Source: Promethearchaeota archaeon
GTDB taxonomy: Archaea > Asgardarchaeota > Lokiarchaeia > Sigynarchaeales > SOKP01
Direction of reading: 5' to 3'
DNA: 19,785 nucleotides
Assembly (NCBI GenBank): GCA_030620005.1
Contig: JAUXAJ010000066.1
Coordinates: forward strand, 1-19,785
Made by a program: the position numbers and the translations under genes. Below the pieces are notes generated by a model. The model worked only from the letters and a program-made list of their open reading frames with translations, searched no databases and had not been told where the DNA came from. How positions within the stretch are numbered: the first letter of the stretch is position 1; the number at the start of each line of letters is the position of its first letter. Shown here one piece after another: positions 14,201 through 19,785 of the stretch.

Positions 14201-15213
14201 ACAAATCTACTTACAATGTAAGCGCTTTTTTAGCCATATATTCTTATTCCTTTTATAACACGATGAAAACAGTTAATGAGACTTTTTCTTTAAGCTATAG
14301 CGACGGAAGCTACAGTACGAGTTTCCGTCCTTCAAAACGTGGTCCTTCTGGTATCGCTGTTTTTTATATATTACCAGTCAATTCATCTTCAAATTATACG
14401 AACCCATTTTCACCTAGAGTTTATTTTCCAGTATTAAATTACAACCCTGTTTTAGTGGAGTCAAATTCCACTTTTAGTCATGATAATTCAGGAATTGTAA
14501 CGTTTGAAGACACAATACAGGAAGATGGCATTGCAATTTATTCTGTATCGAGAGGTGCTAACTTTACATTAATAGTCGAAGCAAACAATTCAAATCCTTA
14601 CGAGGATACTAGCGCAAAGGTGAGAGTATTTGTAAATCTAATTATCTGTGTTGTCACTGATGAAGGTTATTTAATGGAAATCTATCCCAAAACTTTCGAG
14701 GTTTCTGAATTTGATTACAATTCCACTACAAATAAATTTAATTGCTCGTTTACAATTCCACTAACCATGGATTATAATACACTTAATCGCACGCAATCTA
14801 TATCTACAGAAACCGATTATGTTAATGGCTATATAGCCATATTATACGTCACAGTTCACGATAGCGAAGGAGGATACGACGGTTTTTTTATCCTTCTTGA
14901 CATAACCGAAGAACCAGAACCTATTGACCTTGCCAGTTTTTTAATTATTATTATAATAATAATTATCATTATTGTAGTAAGTATCATTGGGATTGCAATA
15001 GCAGTCAACTATAGAAAAAAACATAAGGACTTGGCAGAAAAACCTCTGCAAGCTCCACCAGAAATTTCTCAAATACATCCTGAAGAGAAAAAAGGACTAA
15101 ACGATTCACTTGATATTCAACAAGGTAAGTTATCTTTTTGTCCACATTGTGGTGAACGCGTTGATTCTTCAGAAAAAAATTGTAGTAGTTGTGGTATATC
15201 GTTATTTGAATAA
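11251..15213 (+). CDS. Secreted, membrane-anchored subtilisin-like protease (S8) with site-1-protease-like domain and C-terminal zinc ribbon
   Basis: 1320 aa. A signal peptide (about 1-27, KKK then a hydrophobic core) is followed by an I9-like propeptide (about 95-165) and the S8 catalytic domain (about 185-490). Catalytic residues are Asp212 (VAVIDSG), His242 (GHGTHVGG), oxyanion Asn343 (AAGNSGPG) and Ser433 (SGTSMACP). From about 611 comes HRILMESYHGLNDWFP..., then QYDLIVLQNPILPYNPEEINNIKNYFNNGGNILFLG and GKFVAFGDLNWL, a Rossmann/GATase-like region. It parallels the region after the protease of eukaryotic site-1 protease (RVLxDxxHNLxYPPxxFP...). Beta-sandwich, Asn/Thr-rich modules follow (about 860-1220, many N-x-S/T sites). 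One transmembrane helix (about 1229-1254, ten consecutive Ile) is followed by a basic cytoplasmic stretch and a zinc ribbon (Cys1297, 1300, 1311, 1314). The catalytic part thus faces outside with a zinc ribbon inside. Substrate unknown. Confidence 0.92.
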   Translation: MKKKIINVCIFFFIFTLTISFIYPFYGAESNKEQFQDKTSRSGLGLDSLPYIQHSEKDLKNYNIEHGYNEKNSIFGIYLEEYLSNPYLPRNSNSNDVIVIMLFEEGTSKEKRVEILDSIFSEYELLRNYDIIPGIAMTCSSCDLIEKIELLENVAIIQKLFKSRTYDTPVFEENIAKVSSFNESDYKNWWVRTIYADRLDYDGGGVRVAVIDSGMYNHSDLNIVDNQNFVSGDETYADLNGHGTHVGGIIGSSGDSSSRVYRGVAPGVSLINARAGNSVGGLYDFDIISAIEWCVKPEIEEGAGADIISMSFGGGYPDPYDPITKAIRKAVNAGIICVTAAGNSGPGYFTGGTPASGIRAITVGATDKSDNLASFSSWGPTYSYLGYPDIVAPGVNIISTEAKDSVISKEKRFLGDYFDYPGDADYIPLSGTSMACPIVSGALAILKQAFPKITPETARIALLEGATKLSRDDDDDFIKSGAGLINVSASFDFLKELNETSNINNVVKVFPDSLPIKPHDLLHFPGDNQEFCLTVISGKSNTFNITMPNNINGVALSLDQPNISFSGPGVDFFTLDIEIEKESEPGVRAFQLNLTRYGVLYDSVDISLEIRLPEHRILMESYHGLNDWFPEFSFYQIGFYEAMNDISDMSISIDYDMKYWTPDHDVNTNSSLLTEERLAQYDLIVLQNPILPYNPEEINNIKNYFNNGGNILFLGTRYQDLCTENINYLFSELDLDIQINEENIMDVSWLGIGASVSALSVDTFNSPSIFYNVSDFIWYYGNTFTTLENQSIASLHGKTVAAISNKTSISRGKFVAFGDLNWLFESYTSTEYHQEHEKLLANLMDYLLPENGVSINIGLNSERTSLSQINISVHVKNQTTSTPLNSITLNSSLKVTVENEAYFKNVVMASSTNGTAVNNTYNLPNTTYKPYTIKANLTIGTKSYVKTTKILFYNASETPKINSIGVNKENVTRGSSMRLFANLDKSTYNVSAFLAIYSYSFYNTMKTVNETFSLSYSDGSYSTSFRPSKRGPSGIAVFYILPVNSSSNYTNPFSPRVYFPVLNYNPVLVESNSTFSHDNSGIVTFEDTIQEDGIAIYSVSRGANFTLIVEANNSNPYEDTSAKVRVFVNLIICVVTDEGYLMEIYPKTFEVSEFDYNSTTNKFNCSFTIPLTMDYNTLNRTQSISTETDYVNGYIAILYVTVHDSEGGYDGFFILLDITEEPEPIDLASFLIIIIIIIIIIVVSIIGIAIAVNYRKKHKDLAEKPLQAPPEISQIHPEEKKGLNDSLDIQQGKLSFCPHCGERVDSSEKNCSSCGISLFE

Positions 15214-15241
15214 ATATTAGTTTTAATAATTTTCTCCAAAT

Positions 15242-15877
15242 TTATTCATATTTATCAGATTTCTTTAATAATTGAATTGCCAAGTTTGGGTCCTTTGATT
15301 TAAAGATGAAACTTGAACTACATAAGATATCAGCCCCGGTTAATTTTCTAGCGTACTCCAAATTGACTCCGCCATCGACTTCAATCTCAAATTCATGATG
15401 TTTCTTGAATTTTGCTAAATTGTTTACTTTTTCAACGATTTCTGGAATAAATTTCTTACCAGACCACCCAGGAACAACAGACATTACTAAAACTAAATCA
15501 ATACAATCCAAATATGGAATTATTACTTCATTTGGAGTGTCAGGGTTTATTACGATGCCTACCTTTTTGTCATGTTGTTTTACTTCATTTATTACATTCA
15601 TTTTTGCTCCTTTTGCTTCATAATGGAACTCAAAAACATCTACATCACGAATTATTTTTTCAATGTAATCAAATGGATTTTTAACCATCAAGTGAGCTAT
15701 TATCGGGATATCGGTGCATTCTTTTAAAATCTTAAAACAATCCACGTTGTCGTGCCTATTTTTGACAAATTTTCCGTCAAAAACATCAACATGGATGTAA
15801 TCAAGATCTTTTAAGCCTTTAATAATATCAGCAGTGAAATTCTCTATTGCATGGATTGAAATTGATATTTTTTTCAT
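15242..15877 (-). CDS. rpe: Ribulose-phosphate 3-epimerase family protein
   Basis: 211 aa TIM barrel from the ATG at 15877; the frame is open to 15913, but that extension overlaps gmhA and does not resemble the family. It interconverts ribulose 5-phosphate and xylulose 5-phosphate. The metal and catalytic residues are in place: His29 and Asp31 (YIHVDVFDG), His62 (IIAHLMV) and Asp168 (EVDGGVN). The phosphate/lid segment VEPGFGGQ of typical RPEs reads VVPGWSGK here (about 134-141), and the usual SxLSAD start is SIHAIEN, so the sequence is somewhat divergent and a related epimerase activity is possible. It follows gmhA with about 10 nt between them, so the two are probably co-translated. The 3' end is 28 nt from the convergent protease gene. 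Confidence 0.82.
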   Translation of the reverse strand: MKKISISIHAIENFTADIIKGLKDLDYIHVDVFDGKFVKNRHDNVDCFKILKECTDIPIIAHLMVKNPFDYIEKIIRDVDVFEFHYEAKGAKMNVINEVKQHDKKVGIVINPDTPNEVIIPYLDCIDLVLVMSVVPGWSGKKFIPEIVEKVNNLAKFKKHHEFEIEVDGGVNLEYARKLTGADILCSSSFIFKSKDPNLAIQLLKKSDKYE

Positions 15878-15887
15878 TTTGACGGAC

Positions 15888-16469
15888 CTAATTATTAAAA
15901 AGTTCTTTTTCAACTAAGTAACAAATAGCGTGCAGAACTGTGATATGCCCCTCTTGTATTCGAGGTGTATCCGTAGAGGGAATTTTCAAGCAATAATCTG
16001 CGATTTTTTCAATTTTATTTTCCTTTTGACCGGTAAATCCAATTGTTAACGCTCCTTTTTCTCTTGCTTTTTCTAATCCTTTAATCACGTTAGGAGAATT
16101 TCCAGAAGTGCTTATCCCTATGGCGATATCTCCTTCATTAACAAGGGAAGAAACTTGTCTTTCAAAGATGACATCATAACCAAAATCATTGGCTGTTGCT
16201 GTAATAACAGAAGTGTTCGCATGAAGGGCTAGCGCAGGTAGAGATTTACGATCTTTGTAAAATTTTCCTACAAACTCCGCAGCAACATGTTGCGCATCAG
16301 CAGCACTTCCCCCGTTTCCAAAAAGGACCATTTTTTTATTGTTTTTGTACGCCTTAATCACTTCTCTAGCAATTGTAGAGATAAGAAGTGCTTGATCTTT
16401 AATTTTTTCTTTAATTGCAATATTTTCATTCAAGATTGAAATTATTTCATTTTCCATGATATTATTCAA
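15888..16469 (-). CDS. gmhA: Sedoheptulose-7-phosphate isomerase (GmhA-type SIS protein)
   Basis: 193 aa, one SIS domain. It converts sedoheptulose 7-phosphate to D-glycero-manno-heptose 7-phosphate, the first step towards ADP- or GDP-heptose. FGNGGSAADAQHVAAEFVGKF (50-70) and STSGNSPN (120-127) are the phosphate-binding loops. His61, Glu65, Gln172 and His180 (RIQEGH...H) coincide with the zinc/catalytic residues of E. coli GmhA at the same numbers, which supports the start at 16469. An internal ATG at 16457 remains possible: a TATA-like TTTAATATA at 16479-16487 would put a transcription start right there. It is the second-last gene of a purE-rpiA-gmhA-rpe run. A general phosphosugar isomerase role cannot be excluded, but the catalytic residues favour GmhA. 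Confidence 0.87.
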   Translation of the reverse strand: MNNIMENEIISILNENIAIKEKIKDQALLISTIAREVIKAYKNNKKMVLFGNGGSAADAQHVAAEFVGKFYKDRKSLPALALHANTSVITATANDFGYDVIFERQVSSLVNEGDIAIGISTSGNSPNVIKGLEKAREKGALTIGFTGQKENKIEKIADYCLKIPSTDTPRIQEGHITVLHAICYLVEKELFNN

Positions 16470-16478
16470 TGCGAAAAC

Positions 16479-16487
16479 TATATTAAA
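16479..16487 (-). promoter_or_regulatory. Internal TATA-like element before gmhA
   Basis: TTTAATATA on the minus strand within the 115-nt rpiA-gmhA gap, centred at about 16483, predicting initiation near 16457. gmhA-rpe may therefore be expressed independently of purE-rpiA. Confidence 0.35.
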
Positions 16488-16584
16488 TTTTTATTAAGAA
16501 ATTTTGCAAATAATAAAGGTATTCCCCTTTCCTTGCTTCCCGAATATCCATGGACAAGATAATTATAAAAAATAAATGAGTTTT

Positions 16585-17292
16585 TTATTTCATTTTTACT
16601 TTAATAGAACCATCTTTCTGTCCGAAATAAGCTCTAGATGCCCTATTTATAAATAATCCCGTATCAACGACTCCAGGTAAAGATATAATTTTACTGTGAA
16701 TTTCTGCAGGGTTTTTAATAATTCCAAAATCAACATCAATAATAAAATTCCCATTATCCGTTAATAACGGACCAGATTTTGCTTTAGCCATCCGAAGAAT
16801 TGGTTTTCCTCCTAGACTTTCAAATTTCTTCACGAGAGGAATGCGTGCTAAAGGTATTACCTCAATGGGAATGCCATTTTTCCAGTTTTCTCCCAAATAT
16901 TGAGAATCTTTTCTGAAATCTGCTACGATGACGACCCTTTTTGAAACTGACGCTATAATTTTTTCTTGGACAAGGCATCCACCTCCTCCCTTAATCAAAT
17001 TTAAATCCTTATCTACTTCGTCAGCCCCGTCTATATCCAAGTCAATTTCAGGGTATTGATCTAGGGACACTAGTGTTAGTCCGCTTTCTATTATTAATTG
17101 ATAAGCTTGAAATGAGGTGGGAATGCATTTTAAATTCAAATTATTATCCTTATTTAGTTCACCAATTCTTTGGATAGCATAAACCACGGTCGAACCGCTA
17201 CCAATTCCTAAAATCATGTTTTCCTTTACATTTTCTTCAACTGCTTTTATTGCCGCATTTTTTTTTCCCATCTCAATTAAATTATCGCTCAT
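16585..17292 (-). CDS. rpiA: Ribose-5-phosphate isomerase A
   Basis: 235 aa, interconverts ribose 5-phosphate and ribulose 5-phosphate. Motifs are GIGSGSTVVYAI (29-40, phosphate loop), DLDIDGADEVD (84-94) and LIKGGGGCLVQEK (99-111). Asp88, Asp91, Lys101 and catalytic Glu110 correspond to E. coli Asp81, Asp84, Lys94 and Glu103 with a constant +7 offset. The C-terminal FIIDVDFG and LPGVVDTGLFINRASRAYFG are also typical. It starts at ATG 17292, 24 nt behind purE in the same direction, so the two are probably co-transcribed. With rpe it interconverts pentose phosphates and feeds PRPP and purine synthesis, where PurE acts. Confidence 0.96.
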   Translation of the reverse strand: MSDNLIEMGKKNAAIKAVEENVKENMILGIGSGSTVVYAIQRIGELNKDNNLNLKCIPTSFQAYQLIIESGLTLVSLDQYPEIDLDIDGADEVDKDLNLIKGGGGCLVQEKIIASVSKRVVIVADFRKDSQYLGENWKNGIPIEVIPLARIPLVKKFESLGGKPILRMAKAKSGPLLTDNGNFIIDVDFGIIKNPAEIHSKIISLPGVVDTGLFINRASRAYFGQKDGSIKVKMK

Positions 17293-17316
17293 GATCTCTC
17301 AATCTTTTTTTATTGC

Positions 17317-17709
17317 TTATTTTAATAATTTAAGTATCCTAATCGCTAAATAGGCGGCATTATCGCCTCGATCTATCCCCACACAACCCACTGGGACCCG
17401 TGGAGGCATTTGAACGATTGATAATAACGCATCTAACCCACCCAATTTCGCACTTACGGGAACTCCAATAACTGGTTTATCTGTCTTAGAAGCAATCACG
17501 CCCGGCAAGGCAGCAGATAAACCGGCCACTGCAATGTATATTAACGCTTCACTGGACTTTAAATAATTGTCTAATTTTTCGGGATCTCTATGTGCTGATA
17601 ATATTTTTAATTCGTGGGGAACACCGTTTTCTTTTAGAACATCCAATGCTTTATCGTATACGCTTTTATCAGAGTTACTTCCGGCAATTACAGCTACTAA
17701 AGGCTTCAT
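17317..17709 (-). CDS. purE: N5-carboxyaminoimidazole ribonucleotide mutase / AIR carboxylase, PurE
   Basis: 130 aa, a short single-domain PurE (bacterial forms are about 160-170 aa). It acts in de novo purine synthesis, making 4-carboxy-AIR. Visible motifs are [11 protein letters not shown] (7-17, ribose-phosphate loop), [11 protein letters not shown] (36-46, catalytic His40), [60 protein letters not shown]. Whether it is the N5-CAIR mutase (class I) or the AIR carboxylase (class II) is not settled by these motifs, and no purK is visible. ATG 17709 has an AT-rich TATA-like TTTATTAAT about 26 nt upstream, so the cluster promoter is probably here. Confidence 0.94.
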   Translation of the reverse strand: MKPLVAVIAGSNSDKSVYDKALDVLKENGVPHELKILSAHRDPEKLDNYLKSSEALIYIAVAGLSAALPGVIASKTDKPVIGVPVSAKLGGLDALLSIVQMPPRVPVGCVGIDRGDNAAYLAIRILKLLK

Positions 17710-17786
17710 TACGGTTTCTAAATAATTAATAAATTAATAAATTTGTGATCAATAAAAAAAAATAATCGGTATTGCTAAAAATTTTT

Positions 17787-18401
17787 TTATTGCAAAAGAA
17801 TAATTGAATCTAAAAGCTCACCAATATTTTTTTGTACACGTTTACATAACTGAGTCTCTTTTGGTGCTTGCCAATTTATTACATGATTTCTCCAATCAGA
17901 ATCTTTTAACTTTTTGGAATGCATGCCAAAAAATACAAGAATTTCCCTATTTGTTACAAAGCCATTCTCGTCTTCGACAATTAAGTGCGGTACTTCATTC
18001 AAATATTTTTTGCCCCCGATTAAATAAGCAAGCATGGAGTGATGGCCATCAAATAAGACCCATTCGGATTTTTCTGTCTTACCTAATTTTATATTAGGTA
18101 ACCCATTCGGAGAGAGTATGTCCTTTCCGGATTTAATTTGTTTAACCATTGATATTATTTGAGAGATATTTTTAATTCCTGTATTATTATGGAGGTTTAT
18201 AATTTCCCTTAATTGAACGAGGTCTATAACTTGTTTGATGGTTGTTTTTATATTCAGTTATTTTTTTTTTTCAAAAAGATCAACGGTATCGTAGATAGTC
18301 ACATTTTTTTCTGTAAAATGAATTTTTAACACGGAAATACTTATTGAATTATTATTTTTGGATTTATATGGGCAAATTACTTTTACAATTCTATATTTCA
18401 T
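17787..18401 (-). pseudogene. ParB/sulfiredoxin-fold protein gene with an in-frame stop
   Basis: An ATG at 18401 (TAG directly upstream) opens 47 codons (MKYRIVKVICPYKSK... to ...DTVDLFEKKK) that end at TAA 18260-18258, right after an A11 run. The same frame continues without another stop for 157 codons: LNIKTTIKQVIDLVQLREIINLH..., then VLFDGHHSMLAYLIGG..EVPHLIV, to the end at 17787. The second part is a ParB-like N-terminal (Srx-fold) domain with its D-G-H-H motif, present in chromosome partition proteins but also in many nucleases, kinases and stand-alone proteins. The first ATG after the stop is at 18149, inside the domain, so the intact 120-aa frame from there would lack its first strand. 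Either the gene is inactivated by one nonsense change, or the stop is an assembly error. Function unknown. Confidence 0.6.
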
Positions 18402-18531
18402 CTATAATGAAAAGTTTGAACTCATTTATGAATATTATTACTACTTATCTTAATAATAGGAATTTTCTTGCATTTTGTACAATAGGCAATTACCAAGGTT
18501 TATAAGATTTTTACACAATCTATAAAATTGG

Positions 18532-18556
18532 ATAAATAAATAAATTATTTATTTAT
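18532..18556. repeat. Perfect 12-bp AT palindrome upstream of the GH130 gene
   Basis: ATAAATAAATAA (18532-18543) and TTATTTATTTAT (18545-18556) are perfect inverted copies around a single A, about 60 nt ahead of the GH130 start. It could be an operator for a dimeric regulator, or simple low-complexity AT sequence. Possible TATA elements flank it: TATAAAA at 18521-18527, and TTTTTAATA at 18582-18590, centred about 30 nt before the ATG. Confidence 0.4.
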
Positions 18557-18616
18557 AATAAAATGTCCAAGTTTGTCCCAATTTTTAATAACTAAGAACA
18601 ACAGTTATTTTATATC

Positions 18617-19785
18617 ATGATAAAAGTAAAAAAGGAAGGTGTTCTTCTTGAAGCAACACGGCTTGAATTTGAAAACCAGGCAGTTTTAAACCCCACGGTG
18701 GTTCAACAAGGACGTACTCTGCATTTATTCTACCGCGCAGTAAAAGAAGGAAATTATTCAAGCATTGGTTATTGTAGATTAGAAGGTCCTCTAAATATCG
18801 TAGAAAAGAAAAAAACCCCCATTTTATTCCCAGAATTTGATTATGAAAAACACGGTATAGAAGACCCGAGAATCGTTTTTCTCGATGGGACTTATTACCT
18901 TTTTTATACAGCCTATGATGGTAAAAATGCATTAGTAGCATATGCAACTAGTAAGGACCTAGAAAAATGGGAAAAGCATGGAATCATTAGCCCTAAAATA
19001 ACCTACGAAGAAGCAAAGAATTATTTTAGTCAATCGAAGCTAAAGGAAAAATATTTTTTCTTTGCATCGTACTATAAGGATGTCGTGGGAGAAGATGTAT
19101 TATTATGGGAGAAAGATTCGTTCATTTTTCCAAAAAAGATTAATAATCAATTTGTATTGTTTCATAGAATATATCCTGACATTCAAATTATTTGCTTTGA
19201 AGATTTCAGTCAATTAACTAACGAGTACTGGAAAGATTATTTAAAGAAATTGGGCGATCATGTTGTTCTTGAGCCAAAATATGGGTATGAGTCAAGAAAT
19301 ATTGGCGCTGGATCTCCATTAATAGACACTAAAAGTGGGTGGCTCATGATATACCATTCTGTAGAAGATTCCAATAAAGGAAAGATATATCATGCAAGTG
19401 TAGCTCTACTTGATAAAAAAAATCCGTTAAAAGTAATTGGACGCCTTAAGGAACCGCTTTTTTCGCCGACCGAAGATTATGAAAAAATTGGCGATGTAAG
19501 CAATGTTGTCTTCCCTACAGGTACTGCGATTTTTAATGACAGGCTCTACATGTATTACGGTGCTGCTGATAAGAGAATAGCTGTAGCTTCAGTAAATCTA
19601 AACAAACTTCTCCATGAACTTCTAGCATCTGATATAGAGATTGAAATTGGTTTCGTAGCGGGAAATATCTTCAATCTTGCATTTAAAGAAGAAAAAACAT
19701 TAACCCAGCTTAAGCTTTTATTAGACCAAGACGAGAAGATATTGATGATGGCAATTGGATGGCTAGCAAGAGAAAATAAAGTTTT
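18617..19785 (+). CDS. GH130-family beta-mannoside phosphorylase/hydrolase fused to a DUF2582-like winged helix (partial, 3' end outside window)
   Basis: The frame is open from ATG 18617 to the right edge (389 complete codons). Residues 1 to about 335 have the five-bladed propeller pattern of GH130: FENQAVLNPTVVQQGRTLHLFYRA at the N-terminus, GIEDPRIVFLDGTYYLFYTAYDG (80-102, with catalytic-loop Glu82-Asp83-Pro84-Arg85), the RNIGAGSPLI blade, and PTGTAIFNDRLYMYYGAADKRIAVASVNL near its end. GH130 enzymes cleave beta-mannosides with phosphate or water; the substrate is undetermined here. From about residue 340 comes EIGFVAGNIFNLAFKEEKTLTQLKLLL...DEKILMMAIGWLARENKV, matching the small winged-helix DUF2582 family (G-x-x-AG-x-I... 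AxGWLAREdK). This appended domain is unusual for an enzyme. It is divergent from the ParB-like gene, and the start may be leaderless. Confidence 0.85.
   Translation, partial: MIKVKKEGVLLEATRLEFENQAVLNPTVVQQGRTLHLFYRAVKEGNYSSIGYCRLEGPLNIVEKKKTPILFPEFDYEKHGIEDPRIVFLDGTYYLFYTAYDGKNALVAYATSKDLEKWEKHGIISPKITYEEAKNYFSQSKLKEKYFFFASYYKDVVGEDVLLWEKDSFIFPKKINNQFVLFHRIYPDIQIICFEDFSQLTNEYWKDYLKKLGDHVVLEPKYGYESRNIGAGSPLIDTKSGWLMIYHSVEDSNKGKIYHASVALLDKKNPLKVIGRLKEPLFSPTEDYEKIGDVSNVVFPTGTAIFNDRLYMYYGAADKRIAVASVNLNKLLHELLASDIEIEIGFVAGNIFNLAFKEEKTLTQLKLLLDQDEKILMMAIGWLARENKV

Noticed and set aside
15877..15913. Upstream extension of rpe by 12 codons
   Set aside because: It overlaps the end of gmhA, and the barrel of this family begins at the second ATG (KKISISI).
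18258..18271. Frameshift at the A11 tract in the ParB-like gene
   Set aside because: Recounting showed the parts before and after the tract are in the same frame; the interruption is an in-frame TAA, not a shift.
18615..18947. Minus-strand ORF of 110 aa
   Set aside because: Antisense shadow of the GH130 gene, which has clear family motifs on the plus strand.

Overview
This window looks like an AT-rich archaeal chromosome, most probably an Asgard archaeon (Lokiarchaeia-like). It has an archaeal/eukaryotic information-processing set: ribosomal protein eL38, a NusA-type zinc-ribbon/KH protein, Pth2, TruD and type II methionine aminopeptidase. It also has a split tRNA-Ala gene with three introns, many TATA boxes about 26 nt ahead of start codons (leaderless genes), and a very large subtilase with a cytoplasmic C-terminal zinc ribbon. 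The phylum is inferred from gene content; no phylogeny could be run.

Layout. 1-497 (-) is a truncated VTT/DedA-type membrane protein and 751-1140 (-) a cyclophilin-fold protein. 1311-1614 (+) is an unassigned non-coding element: TATA box, 11-bp closing inverted repeat, T-tract. It is followed by a small decayed gene at 1618-1900 (-). 1912-3691 (-) holds a sugar-type nucleotidyltransferase overlapping map. 3820-5628 (+) is a bacterial-type aspartyl-tRNA synthetase with a GAD domain and the residues of a non-discriminating enzyme. 5673-7244 (+) is an orphan beta-class DNA methyltransferase.

7271-10099 (-) is an RNA/translation block: eL38, zinc-ribbon/KH protein, pth2, truD. 10205-11107 is an RNA and mobile-element island. 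It has two oppositely oriented IS200/IS605-type elements without a transposase or TnpB gene, one with features of a TnpB guide (omega) RNA, followed by tRNA-Ala(GGC), whose 72-nt mature sequence is interrupted by introns of 30, 30 and 26 nt.

11251-15213 (+) is a secreted, membrane-anchored S8 protease whose post-catalytic domain resembles eukaryotic site-1 protease (MBTPS1). 15242-17709 (-) is a sugar-phosphate/purine cluster, purE-rpiA-gmhA-rpe. It links ribose 5-phosphate, ribulose 5-phosphate and sedoheptulose 7-phosphate chemistry and supplies precursors for nucleotides and possibly heptose. 17787-18401 (-) is a ParB/Srx-fold gene carrying an in-frame stop. 18617 to the window end (+) is a GH130 glycoside phosphorylase/hydrolase fused to a DUF2582-like winged helix, cut by the window edge.

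Most interesting: the three-intron tRNA-Ala, the unassigned 300-nt RNA/MITE candidate at 1311, the TnpB-less omega-RNA-like locus at 10205-10544, the S1P-like protease, the non-discriminating bacterial AspRS in an archaeon, and the GH130-wHTH fusion.
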